Below are positions 8,026 through 14,755 of a stretch of 33,556 bases of DNA, piece by piece. The position numbers and the translations under genes were made by a program. The notes beneath the pieces were generated by a model, which searched no databases, was not told the origin of the DNA, and worked only from the letters and a program-made list of their open reading frames with translations. Position 1 is the stretch's first letter, and each line of letters begins with the position of its first letter. Origin of the DNA: a virus; IMG/VR virus record IMGVR_UViG_3300025853_000338, positions 1 through 33,556 of that record; one strand, written 5' to 3'.

Positions 8026-8681
8026 ACGCTCTCCCTTAATGCTTTCCACGATACGGGGAACAGCTTAGACATCTCGTAGTTAATATCCCAAGCTACATAC
8101 TGAGTCTCTGCTTGTGTGTCACCCTTACAACGTAAGTTACACATGTCAGCAAAGGCATCTAAGCTACCTGACCAGTACCACTCAGTCATCATACTCTGTG
8201 GCAGTACCATACGTGCTTGCTCAGGACATACATTTTCTAACAACAACCTTTGGTAATCTTTTAAAGCCCTATGATGCAAGTCGCTAATAATACGATCAGC
8301 ATCCTCATCATACCACTCGCCACTACTACCTTGCTTCTTATCTTCGCTGCGCCCACGCCAAGATCTAGGCACATAGAACTCAGGCTCCTTGTCTACGTAT
8401 CGTCTTGATACTTCATTCCAACGTAGAAACTTATGCTTGACTAACTGTCTAGCTACAAAGACTGGTGCCTTGATGTGGAAACTAGCAAAGCAATGCCCAA
8501 AGGGGCTGATGTGTTTGTGCTCTGCAAGATAACGAATAAGCTTAGCGTCCTTGTCTTTCAACTTAGGTGGCCCCCATACATCACTCGTATCCATCTCACT
8601 CTGCTTACCAAAGCTTACACGAGCAGCATTAGCTACTGTCAAGTCAGTACCCATGTGATCTATGTATGTTACTTTAATCAA
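8022..8681 (-). CDS. thyX: FAD-dependent thymidylate synthase ThyX
   Basis: Makes dTMP from dUMP with methylene-tetrahydrofolate, FAD and NADPH. The 219-aa product has the ThyX signature at residues 82-95, KHKFLRWNEVSRRY, keeping the RHR-x7-S spacing but with lysines at both arginine positions. The downstream SGSLDAFADMCNLR region matches the substrate-binding part. A TTG start at 8681 is chosen: GGGAG lies seven bases upstream, and starting at the first ATG (residue 10) would lose the first conserved strand. It overlaps the GIY-YIG gene by 8 bases. With nrdJ and mazG it forms the nucleotide-supply set of this phage. Confidence 0.92.
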   Translation of the reverse strand: MIKVTYIDHMGTDLTVANAARVSFGKQSEMDTSDVWGPPKLKDKDAKLIRYLAEHKHISPFGHCFASFHIKAPVFVARQLVKHKFLRWNEVSRRYVDKEPEFYVPRSWRGRSEDKKQGSSGEWYDEDADRIISDLHHRALKDYQRLLLENVCPEQARMVLPQSMMTEWYWSGSLDAFADMCNLRCKGDTQAETQYVAWDINYEMSKLFPVSWKALRESV

Positions 8682-9189
8682 GTGTCAACTCCCGTAATAC
8701 TTCTAGTGCCTGATCTTCTGTTATCTTAAACCATTCACCTTTACGTTCACCTTTACGCTCAGCTACCTTGTGTGCGTCACGCTCAGCCTTGTTACGATCA
8801 TCAAAGTAAACTGAATGGATCAACTCATAGTCACGCATAGGTGAGCTTGTTTGATAGCCATTGAGTCTATCCTCTGCGTCTACTGCCTTGCCAATCTTAA
8901 CCCAGTCAGGCCAAGCCTTGTTACGGATAGCGTACACGTAACCCTCAAGGATTTGTTTGTCTTTCTGTAAGGCACTGAACGCTGCGTCACCAAAAGATTT
9001 GTAGTGACCTGGTTTATACAACGGGTGTTTCTTCGGAATGTATTTACCGTTTACAAACATACGCTGTGGATTGTTTCTTGGGTTGCTCTTGTTGTTACGA
9101 TCCTTTTGTATGTCAGAAGTGTTACCTTCTTGATAATACTTTGGCTTACCTGTTCTAGGATTTACACTAAGTTCTTTCAGTAAAGTCAT
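8674..9189 (-). CDS. GIY-YIG nuclease-like protein (T5orf172 type)
   Basis: 171 aa. The C-terminal half carries a GIY-YIG-like core: GYVYAIRN (83-90) for the GIY strand, WVKIGKA (97-102) for the YIG strand, the catalytic-type arginine in DRLNGYQTSSP (R108) and a glutamate in KAERDAH (E136). This layout fits the T5orf172/MUG113 branch of the GIY-YIG superfamily. The N-terminal 80 residues are basic and asparagine-rich, perhaps for DNA binding. Its role may be DNA cleavage or repair. It may be a domesticated rather than homing nuclease because it sits in tight operon register. Strong ribosome-binding site AAAGGAG. Confidence 0.78.
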   Translation of the reverse strand: MTLLKELSVNPRTGKPKYYQEGNTSDIQKDRNNKSNPRNNPQRMFVNGKYIPKKHPLYKPGHYKSFGDAAFSALQKDKQILEGYVYAIRNKAWPDWVKIGKAVDAEDRLNGYQTSSPMRDYELIHSVYFDDRNKAERDAHKVAERKGERKGEWFKITEDQALEVLRELTLD

Positions 9190-9289
9190 CTCTAACTCCT
9201 TTATGTTTCTCTTTACGTAATGGTTTAGGTTTCTTCTTGTCAGGTATAACCTGAGGTTTATACTTAGGCTGTCTTAAATCTTTAGCCAT
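9167..9289 (-). CDS. Possible 40-aa Lys/Pro-rich microprotein
   Basis: An ATG at 9289 overlaps the primase stop by 8 bases and opens a 40-codon frame ending inside the GIY-YIG gene. The product (begins MAKDLRQPKYKPQVIPDKKK) is strongly basic and proline-rich. It fills the only gap between primase and the nuclease, which argues for a real gene, but no clear ribosome-binding site precedes it. Treat as tentative. Confidence 0.4.
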   Translation of the reverse strand: MAKDLRQPKYKPQVIPDKKKPKPLRKEKHKGVRDDFTERT

Positions 9290-10109
9290 AGGGTTTGTCT
9301 TGTTCTTCATAGGCCAGCTTCCTCAGTTCATCTAAGTCCTCAGGCCTCTCGTACTTCAAGTCATCCTGTAAGTACAACGCATAGCTAGGTAGACCTGTCC
9401 ACATCTCTATCTCTTTCTTGTAGCTCAACGTCTTCTGTAAGGCATCAGGGTCAAGCGCAACGATAACCTTTGTTGCGTTGTCTTGTATATACTCTAAGTG
9501 TTTATCTGTCAAGCTAGTCCCAAGTATAGCAAACCCAACCGAATTGGGTAGCTTCTTAGCCACAGTGATAGCACTGATGACATCCTCTACCACAACGTAG
9601 ACACTGTTACGGTCAGACATAGAGCGTACATAATAGTCTGCACTACCACCATACCTGTACCACTTTGGTATAGCACCATCAAGAGCACGTCCAATAGCAT
9701 CAACAACAGTACCATTGTGTACGATAGGAAACACCGCACGTTTATCTTTCACGTCATACATTAATGACTCACCAGCTAAGACAGGCCATCGCTGCTTGAA
9801 CCTACGCATGGTAGCATTGCCCTCTGTAGTGATATGTTCTGGATAAACAAAGGGCTGTAACTCTTTGTTATCACTGGATGATTCTAGTAATGGTTTCACG
9901 AAGTAACTCTCCAACTCTGCTCGTGTCATGTCTGTGTCGAACCTACCGCCAACATCACAGGCTAACTTGAAGCAGTTGTACTTCAAGACACCCATCTCCA
10001 TCGATGCAGTAAAAGTATTCTTGCTGTTGCAAAACGGACAGTCACCACGATGCGGCCCGTTAATTGCCATCTCTTCTGCGTACTGCCTGTGTTGCTGCCA
10101 GATAGTCAT
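9282..10109 (-). CDS. DNA primase (zinc-binding + TOPRIM)
   Basis: 275 aa, short for a primase. The N-terminal zinc-binding domain has C24, C27, C46 and C51. The TOPRIM domain shows the glutamate in YVVVEDVISA (E175) and DxD in VIVALDPDA (D220, D222). It synthesises RNA primers for the lagging strand and should act with the separate helicase at 6199-7458; the two are fused in T7 gp4 but split here. The ATG overlaps the integrase stop (ATGA) and has AGGAG five to six bases upstream. The C-terminal part after residue 240 is acidic and may be the helicase contact, which is inference. Confidence 0.88.
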   Translation of the reverse strand: MTIWQQHRQYAEEMAINGPHRGDCPFCNSKNTFTASMEMGVLKYNCFKLACDVGGRFDTDMTRAELESYFVKPLLESSSDNKELQPFVYPEHITTEGNATMRRFKQRWPVLAGESLMYDVKDKRAVFPIVHNGTVVDAIGRALDGAIPKWYRYGGSADYYVRSMSDRNSVYVVVEDVISAITVAKKLPNSVGFAILGTSLTDKHLEYIQDNATKVIVALDPDALQKTLSYKKEIEMWTGLPSYALYLQDDLKYERPEDLDELRKLAYEEQDKPYG

Positions 10110-11035
10110 TCTTTCTCCTTGAATGCACTGCGCTGGGCTAGTGCTTCTGATGCACCAGTAAAGGTGTGCTTGATGTAAGGCGTAAGGCTTTGGATGTTGA
10201 CGTGTCCACTGACTTGTTTGATCTGCGTGATGTCAACACCTGCCTCTACCATCTCAGTGATAGCAGTACGGCGCATGTCCATAGCGGTTAACTCTTTAGG
10301 TAGACCTGCCTGTTCTTTGATCTGATTAACATACATGTGTAGCTTAGCCTTAGCGTAAGGGCTATGCACGTTGTTGATCTTCTTTGTTCGGGGTGCTACG
10401 TATTCCTGAAAGCCAAACCGTTCTTTCTGCTCTACAAGAATACTCCTAAGCCCATCACTGATAGGTAAGTGTACGTCTGCACCTCGCTTGCTCTGCGTTA
10501 AGTCCATGCGGCTGTTCTCTAGATCTAATGCACCCCATGTAAGTAAACGCATGTCACCTACACGCTGGCCCCACTCATATGCCATGTGTACAATCAACCC
10601 AATAGAGTATCCTGTCCACTCACTGTAAGCGGTAAGCAGGAAAGCCTTTACTTGCTCAGGCTCCCACGTAACCTTGCGAGGTGGGTTAGGTACACGATCC
10701 ATGTGCGGTACTGGATTGACTATACGTATGCCTAGACCTATGGCTTTGTTAAGTACGATGGACAGTATAGCCGCAAGCTTGTTAGCTCTAGGTATACCAT
10801 TCTTGATCCACTCATCATACGCAGCTTCTACCTGTGTAGTGGACATGTTCCTAAGTAGAACACCACCTAGATCCCTACGCACAACTTTTAAGTTAAGGTA
10901 GTACTCCTTCTGTGACGTAGGTGAGAGGTTACGGTAAGACTTACTATCAAGGTAGTAGTCAATCAAAGTGCTAAGCCTTGAGTCTTCTGTAGGTTTCTTC
11001 ACCATTTCTTTCTTGTCTTCCAGTATACCCAGCAT
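10106..11035 (-). CDS. int: Tyrosine-recombinase integrase
   Basis: 309 aa. An N-terminal SAM-like core-binding domain (about 20-110) precedes the catalytic domain: R158 (WGQRVGDMRLL), K183 (QSKRGA), box II R255 (MDMRRT), H278 (SGHVN) and the nucleophile Y287 (TPYIKHT). The first histidine of the usual HxxR box is methionine (M252), an odd substitution. Such enzymes integrate phage DNA at an attachment site, often a tRNA gene; no attP could be identified. The gene is embedded in the replication operon upstream of primase rather than in a lysogeny module; no repressor is recognised. A second possible start is at 11005. Confidence 0.88.
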   Translation of the reverse strand: MLGILEDKKEMVKKPTEDSRLSTLIDYYLDSKSYRNLSPTSQKEYYLNLKVVRRDLGGVLLRNMSTTQVEAAYDEWIKNGIPRANKLAAILSIVLNKAIGLGIRIVNPVPHMDRVPNPPRKVTWEPEQVKAFLLTAYSEWTGYSIGLIVHMAYEWGQRVGDMRLLTWGALDLENSRMDLTQSKRGADVHLPISDGLRSILVEQKERFGFQEYVAPRTKKINNVHSPYAKAKLHMYVNQIKEQAGLPKELTAMDMRRTAITEMVEAGVDITQIKQVSGHVNIQSLTPYIKHTFTGASEALAQRSAFKEKE

Positions 11036-11214
11036 TCTGAACAGTGTCCTTTCCCTATTACAGTATCAATAAACCACACTACGTTAAGCCTATTGTCTCT
11101 CTTCCATTGCCAATTCCTGGCGCTGAACGTTTGATTGTTGCTACCGCCTACAAGTACATTGATTAGTACACTGAAGGCAGTGAGCACTCGTTTGATATAC
11201 TTACGTATCATCAT
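10999..11214 (-). CDS. Conserved small phage protein with NQTFSARNW motif
   Basis: 71 aa. The N terminus has a basic start (MMIRKYIKR) and a hydrophobic helix (about 10-22), then a conserved-looking body with GGSNNQTFSARNW, NVVWFIDTVIG and a C-terminal KGHCSECWVYWKTRK. I recall similar proteins in many tailed phages, without known function. Probably membrane-associated. The start lies 14 bases inside the upstream mini membrane gene, and the stop overlaps the integrase N terminus, which favours the shorter integrase start. Confidence 0.65.
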   Translation of the reverse strand: MMIRKYIKRVLTAFSVLINVLVGGSNNQTFSARNWQWKRDNRLNVVWFIDTVIGKGHCSECWVYWKTRKKW

Positions 11215-11299
11215 CGTCTATACCCTTCCACATGAAGTAGATGAACCCACCTACATAGGCTATGAGGAAGGGTATTACTATTTGTGAACCTGCTACCAT
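11201..11299 (-). CDS. 32-aa membrane microprotein
   Basis: ATG at 11299 begins two bases after the previous stop. The product (MVAGSQIVIPFLIAYVGGFI...) is a single hydrophobic helix followed by an acidic DDDD end. It fits exactly between two genes, with a 14-base overlap with the next. No strong ribosome-binding site; re-initiation after the close upstream stop is plausible. Function unknown. Confidence 0.5.
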   Translation of the reverse strand: MVAGSQIVIPFLIAYVGGFIYFMWKGIDDDDT

Positions 11300-11300
11300 A

Positions 11301-11612
11301 CTAGCTGTTGATGTATGGATCGTGGTTGATGTAGTAAGATACACCCATCTCGTAGTCTCCTGCATGGGAGTACAGTTGGCTCAATGCATCTGCTGCATTG
11401 CGTACCTTCTCTAGTTTAGCATCATCAGATAAGTCTTCGTCATAAATAAAGTCTACTGGAATAGCTGTGACTACTTGCTTGTAGCTACGCCACACATCAA
11501 TGCCCGACTCATGTACTTCACCTGTCTTCTCGTGTACACTTTCATATACAAAGATCACCGCATCGTTATGATCCCATACTTTTACTTCTACTGTTTGGTC
11601 TTCAATAATCAT
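11301..11612 (-). CDS. Hypothetical protein, about 103 aa
   Basis: The start at 11612 is preferred: GGAG lies upstream and it comes just after the previous stop, whereas a longer frame (from 11660) would overlap the upstream gene by 35 bases. The product begins MIIEDQTVEVKVWD and looks beta-rich in its first half (VIFVYESVHEKTGE) and helical and acidic in the second (LSDDAKLEKVRNAADALSQL). No motif recognised. It belongs to the leftward series of small early genes. Confidence 0.5.
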   Translation of the reverse strand: MIIEDQTVEVKVWDHNDAVIFVYESVHEKTGEVHESGIDVWRSYKQVVTAIPVDFIYDEDLSDDAKLEKVRNAADALSQLYSHAGDYEMGVSYYINHDPYINS

Positions 11613-11625
11613 TGTCTCTTCTCCA

Positions 11626-11790
11626 TTAGAACATTGGGTAGTAAAGTTCACCGTTGTCAATCATACGCCTGACATCATCTAGCTCACGCTGCACGTTGTC
11701 TGCACGATCAAACTCGCCAAGCCATTCTGCATCGTCTATCTCTTTCTGTAGGTCAATGCTGTAGTCATTGATAGGTAATACGTAGTCCAT
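11626..11790 (-). CDS. Small acidic helical protein, 54 aa
   Basis: The start at 11790 is supported by AAAGGAG eight bases upstream; longer frames would run into the upstream gene. The central helix (IDLQKEIDDAEWLGEFDRAD...) has a spacing that resembles the UvrB/UvrC interaction motif, with paired helices rich in E/D and L. That resemblance is weak and only a suggestion. Function unknown. Confidence 0.5.
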   Translation of the reverse strand: MDYVLPINDYSIDLQKEIDDAEWLGEFDRADNVQRELDDVRRMIDNGELYYPMF

Positions 11791-11803
11791 GTTAGTGTCT
11801 CCT

Positions 11804-12091
11804 TTAGTGTCCATAGTTACAGCCGATGCGCCATACATCACCTGCTCTTGATTTAACCCACCACTCAGCTACACCACAGCAACCTTTAGCTGCGGCCTTC
11901 TTGTATGGCGGTGAGTGTAGCCCATCCTTGAAGCGATAGGCTCTGAAGTTATCGGCATACTCTAGGTCTGCCTTGTTAATCTCGTAGAGTAAATCTTCCC
12001 ACACATCAGCAGGTACTTTCTCAAACCCTTTACGGTTCCACTTTGAGCAGTCGATTCCACGTTCTGCCAGTGCTGTAGTCCATTTACTCAT
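11804..12091 (-). CDS. Hypothetical protein, 95 aa
   Basis: The product starts MSKWTTALAERGIDCSKWN, has a tryptophan-rich helical N-terminal half and a C-terminal KGCCGVAEWWVKSRAGDVWRIG segment. The cysteine pair and tryptophans are striking but do not match a family I know. AAAGG precedes the ATG, and the start overlaps the previous stop by 8 bases, so it is part of the operon. Confidence 0.55.
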   Translation of the reverse strand: MSKWTTALAERGIDCSKWNRKGFEKVPADVWEDLLYEINKADLEYADNFRAYRFKDGLHSPPYKKAAAKGCCGVAEWWVKSRAGDVWRIGCNYGH

Positions 12092-12272
12092 CTGTATATA
12101 CCTTTCTCTTTAGCCATCGTAGTACGATAAGTATTGTTAATATCTGTATGTATATCACGAAAAGATTAGCCGTGTCAAGATCTCTTACGTCTATACCTAT
12201 ACTCGCAAGGATAACTACGGTGAGTAGCATCAGGAAGTATGCAAGCATAGGTGTCATAAGTAAGATCAGCAT
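12084..12272 (-). CDS. Small two-helix membrane protein, 62 aa
   Basis: Very hydrophobic: a first helix at about residues 2-25 (MTPMLAYFLMLLTVVILASI), a short polar turn (DVRDLDTAN), a second helix at about 36-53, and a basic tail (RWLKRKVYTDE). This topology could fit a holin-like or other inner-membrane protein, but location in the early, leftward block argues against a lysis role. Function unknown. Confidence 0.5.
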   Translation of the reverse strand: MLILLMTPMLAYFLMLLTVVILASIGIDVRDLDTANLFVIYIQILTILIVLRWLKRKVYTDE

Positions 12273-12276
12273 AGAG

Positions 12277-12618
12277 TTAGTCCATCCGTGTTACGAAGTA
12301 CTCACCATTAGGTAACGGCAGCGCAAGCATAGCGTACTGATAGAAGTATGCAGGGCCATCAGGCGTGAGTAACTTTCCGATGTAAGGTAAGTCAGGATCT
12401 TCTGCATTCTTGTATGTACCATCTTCTAAAACCTCACCTTTGAATTGATAAAGCCTACCGAAACCATAGCGTTCAGTCATAAAGTCAATGATGTCTATGC
12501 CTTTCATGTAGCCATAGATGATGTACTCACCTACCCAATAGGGTAATACTCCAAGCATTTCTTGTAACATTCCAGGATCTACGTCAGGGAAAGCCTTTGT
12601 GTTGATTGTTAAGTTCAT
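12277..12618 (-). CDS. Hypothetical protein, 113 aa
   Basis: Acidic and aromatic-rich (several Y, F, P, G). Segments include an N-terminal strand (MNLTINTKAFPDVDPGM), helix-like GEYIIYGYMKGIDIIDFM and a C-terminal PLPNGEYFVTRMD. The ATG overlaps the upstream coiled-coil gene in an ATGA junction. No known family recognised. Confidence 0.5.
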   Translation of the reverse strand: MNLTINTKAFPDVDPGMLQEMLGVLPYWVGEYIIYGYMKGIDIIDFMTERYGFGRLYQFKGEVLEDGTYKNAEDPDLPYIGKLLTPDGPAYFYQYAMLALPLPNGEYFVTRMD

Positions 12619-12758
12619 TGTGTCATCTCCTCAAGTTTTTCTTTCAGTCTAACGACTTGCTGTTCAAGCTTTTGTATCTTTCGTTCTTCCCAAGTGCTTT
12701 GATGTTCTTGAGTAAAACGTTTCATATTATCCAAAAAAATATCTATATTTTGCATCAT
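12615..12758 (-). CDS. Small coiled-coil protein, 47 aa
   Basis: ATG at 12758 overlaps the methyltransferase TGA (ATGA), with AAAGGA upstream; the stop overlaps the next ATG the same way. The product (begins MMQNIDIFLDNMKRF) ends in a charged heptad helix (QKLEQQVVRLKEKLEEM). The double ATGA coupling strongly supports a real gene. Possibly a small oligomerising or adaptor protein; function unknown. Confidence 0.6.
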   Translation of the reverse strand: MMQNIDIFLDNMKRFTQEHQSTWEERKIQKLEQQVVRLKEKLEEMTQ

Positions 12759-13849
12759 TGTGTTAGTCCTTTCATTATGTGTGATACTACGTCAACGGTC
12801 CATCCATTGCCAAGCATTTTGTACCGCTGCGTATTTGATACGTGGTCAGTGTAACCCTCTGGCACAGTTTGTAAACGCTCGCACTCTAGCGGTGTTAGCT
12901 TGCGCCATGTCATACCTTCATCGTAGGTAAGATGATTGTTGTGTTGCCACGATGATGTGCTTATTGTAGGTGTCTTACCGTCCTGTGCTTTGAGTCCTCC
13001 TTTGTTAAATCCTCTACCCTTCTGTAATATCTTAGGTTGTAAGTGTCCACCATCAGAAGACACTAGCGATGGGCCTTTACCGTCAGGGTGATACACTCTG
13101 TTTACGTAGCTGTACTTATCACTTATACCTGCATCACCTACTAAGATAAGACCGTCAGGTGATGGCGCTGGCACGTAGCCAAACGAATAGCCGTGAGTAC
13201 CTGCACAGAGTGTAGCAAACTTACCATCAGTAGGATAGATAGTATTGCATTGGCTCTTGTACTTAGGGTTAAGCTGGTTGCCACCCATGTAGCTCTCACG
13301 TAGCTTCTTACCTGCGTAATACTTTTCTTCTACCTCAGGCTCAAGTATATCTCTGAGTACAATACCCTTGTCTTCTGTTGGTACATCAAAGGGAATGTTT
13401 GTCCAGTATAAACGGTAGCGGTTCTGAGCAGACACTAGGTTGCTGTTGATAGCTACAGGATCTACGCCCAGCGCCTCAGTGATAACGTCCATACTTTCTT
13501 TCTTCATACGCACGTTCTCTAGCAAGAAATACTTAGGCTTGAGTGCCTTGAGTAGCCGCACATATTCCCAGAATAATTTACTGCGAGGATCATCAAAGTT
13601 AAGTTGCTTACCAGCAAAGCTAAAGCCCTGACAAGGTGAGCCACCGATTAGTATATCAATATCTGGCAGACTGTCAGGATCTATGGCAGTCACATCACCT
13701 AGCTGAACTGTCTCTGGAAAGTTAGCTTGTGTTACCTTGATTGCGTACTTGTCAATCTCCGCTGCAAAATAATTATCGATTGGAATGCCTGCCCTTTCAA
13801 GGGCAAGCTGTCCACATGACATCCCGTCAAATAGTGATAGTACATTCAT
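12755..13849 (-). CDS. dcm: DNA (cytosine-5) methyltransferase
   Basis: 364 aa with the ordered C5-methyltransferase motifs: motif I SLFDGMSCG (5-13), motif IV GGSPCQGFS with catalytic C73, motif VI LENV (110-113), motif VIII QNRYRLYW (142-149), motif IX near LTPLECERLQTVPEG, and motif X RYKMLGNGWTVDVV. It transfers a methyl group from S-adenosylmethionine to cytosine C5. The SLFDGMSCG motif is common in phage enzymes. No restriction partner is adjacent, so it is an orphan enzyme, likely protecting phage DNA from host restriction. The target-recognition region (about 200-310) does not let me predict the site. Confidence 0.93.
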   Translation of the reverse strand: MNVLSLFDGMSCGQLALERAGIPIDNYFAAEIDKYAIKVTQANFPETVQLGDVTAIDPDSLPDIDILIGGSPCQGFSFAGKQLNFDDPRSKLFWEYVRLLKALKPKYFLLENVRMKKESMDVITEALGVDPVAINSNLVSAQNRYRLYWTNIPFDVPTEDKGIVLRDILEPEVEEKYYAGKKLRESYMGGNQLNPKYKSQCNTIYPTDGKFATLCAGTHGYSFGYVPAPSPDGLILVGDAGISDKYSYVNRVYHPDGKGPSLVSSDGGHLQPKILQKGRGFNKGGLKAQDGKTPTISTSSWQHNNHLTYDEGMTWRKLTPLECERLQTVPEGYTDHVSNTQRYKMLGNGWTVDVVSHIMKGLTQ

Positions 13850-13851
13850 GG

Positions 13852-14229
13852 CTATGATACCTTTTCTTCTGCTCCAAACAAACGCTTGGCTGTGTCATCG
13901 TCAATAATATACTTCTGTGCAGTTGTCAAGTCCTGCACTACCCACGGACGCTTACGTGCTCTAGAGTTGTAGCTTACAAGTGACACTTTCATGCCTTGCA
14001 GTGATGCAATCTTGCTTGTGTCAAATCCCATGAGTGAAGCCATCTGCTCAAGAGCTTGCTCATCCTTAGACTTAGCTCCATCAATCAATACCTTTACTTT
14101 GTAGGTAGCTTCACCGTCAGTGAATGAGCAGTTTCCTACGTTAATAGATACACCATGTATACCTGCGTTCTCTAACGCTTCCTGCATGGCTTCACGGATC
14201 TTACGGGCTGTGGGTTTATCAAACTTCAT
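13852..14229 (-). CDS. Conserved-looking phage protein, 125 aa
   Basis: Begins MKFDKPTARKIREAMQEAL (helix), then a beta-rich segment (VSINVGNCSFTDGEATYKVK) and a basic stretch SYNSRARKRPWVVQD followed by a helix ending in AKRLFG. It resembles unnamed small proteins found in other marine phages, but I cannot assign a function. The start has an ATGA-type overlap and a GGAGATAG ribosome-binding site. Confidence 0.6.
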   Translation of the reverse strand: MKFDKPTARKIREAMQEALENAGIHGVSINVGNCSFTDGEATYKVKVLIDGAKSKDEQALEQMASLMGFDTSKIASLQGMKVSLVSYNSRARKRPWVVQDLTTAQKYIIDDDTAKRLFGAEEKVS

Positions 14230-14453
14230 TGTTCTATCTCCTTCTTGATTGCTTGCAGTGCATTGATTAGACCGTCAACTGTATCATCAAACCTGATAGG
14301 GTCATAGTCTTCACAGTGATGTAGATCATCAATGTCTGCTATCTCTTGTGCGTTTATAAAGTCACCCTCAGCGGTACGTGTCCAGTGCTGAGCGATGGAT
14401 ATGGTGCGCCCGTTATGACGCACCACAATATTGTTGAAGTCTAGCTTAGTCAT
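14226..14453 (-). CDS. Hypothetical protein, 75 aa
   Basis: Begins MTKLDFNNIVVRHNGRTISI, likely a beta-hairpin, then an acidic middle rich in histidine and aspartate (EIADIDDLHHCEDYDP) and a C-terminal helix. The acidic histidine/cysteine stretch could bind metal, which is inference. It overlaps the next gene by 4 bases. Confidence 0.5.
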   Translation of the reverse strand: MTKLDFNNIVVRHNGRTISIAQHWTRTAEGDFINAQEIADIDDLHHCEDYDPIRFDDTVDGLINALQAIKKEIEQ

Positions 14454-14459
14454 CTGACA

Positions 14460-14687
14460 TCACCCTGCAAAGTGGCGTAGCTTACGCTCAGTGTTACGGT
14501 TAGGCTTGTGCTCTACGTAGACAGTACGCTTGCCAATGTGTAGCGCAGTCATGCAGTCATTGCGTGTGACTTTGAAGCCACGGCTTGCGTGTTTACGCTT
14601 GCGAGTTAAGCCCTTGAGTCCAGCGAAGTTGAAGCGGAACCCTTGAGTGCCATCATTGAGAGGCTTAGTAGCGAATAATACAAACAT
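14460..14687 (-). CDS. Small basic protein, 75 aa
   Basis: Strongly basic (KGLTRKRKHASRGFKVTR and a C-terminal RNTERKLRHFAG), with a hydrophobic N terminus (MFVLFATKPL). An AAAGGA ribosome-binding site precedes the ATG. Nucleic-acid binding is plausible from charge alone. Directly upstream lie the CTTAACT repeats and a candidate promoter, so this may start a sub-operon. Confidence 0.5.
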   Translation of the reverse strand: MFVLFATKPLNDGTQGFRFNFAGLKGLTRKRKHASRGFKVTRNDCMTALHIGKRTVYVEHKPNRNTERKLRHFAG

Positions 14688-14706
14688 GATATGTCCTTTC
14701 TAAGAC

Positions 14707-14733
14707 AGTTAAGATAAGTTAAGGTTAGTTAAG
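14707..14733. repeat. Three exact 7-bp iterons at 10-bp period
   Basis: AGTTAAG occurs at 14707, 14717 and 14727 (CTTAACT on the minus strand), separated by 3-base spacers, so all copies fall on the same DNA face. They sit in the gap between the gene ending at 14753 and the gene starting at 14687, inside and just after a candidate leftward promoter. This looks like an operator for a DNA-binding protein. A related AGTTAAA motif recurs at 16595-16658. Confidence 0.6.
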
Positions 14734-14755
14734 TTAGTCTAGGCTGTCAAGCCTA
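14722..14755 (-). promoter_or_regulatory. Candidate leftward promoter with overlapping hairpin
   Basis: On the minus strand a perfect -35 TTGACA (14750-14745) is followed after 17 bases by TAACCT, a weak -10 (14727-14722). The -35 lies in the loop and arm of a 6-bp hairpin (TAGGCT/AGCCTA at 14740-14745 and 14750-14755), which also contains the stop codon of the upstream gene. The iterons overlap the spacer and -10. Confidence 0.35.

Noticed and set aside
12084-12272. Two-helix membrane protein as a holin
   Set aside because: Topology fits, but it lies in the early leftward block and no endolysin or spanin is next to it.
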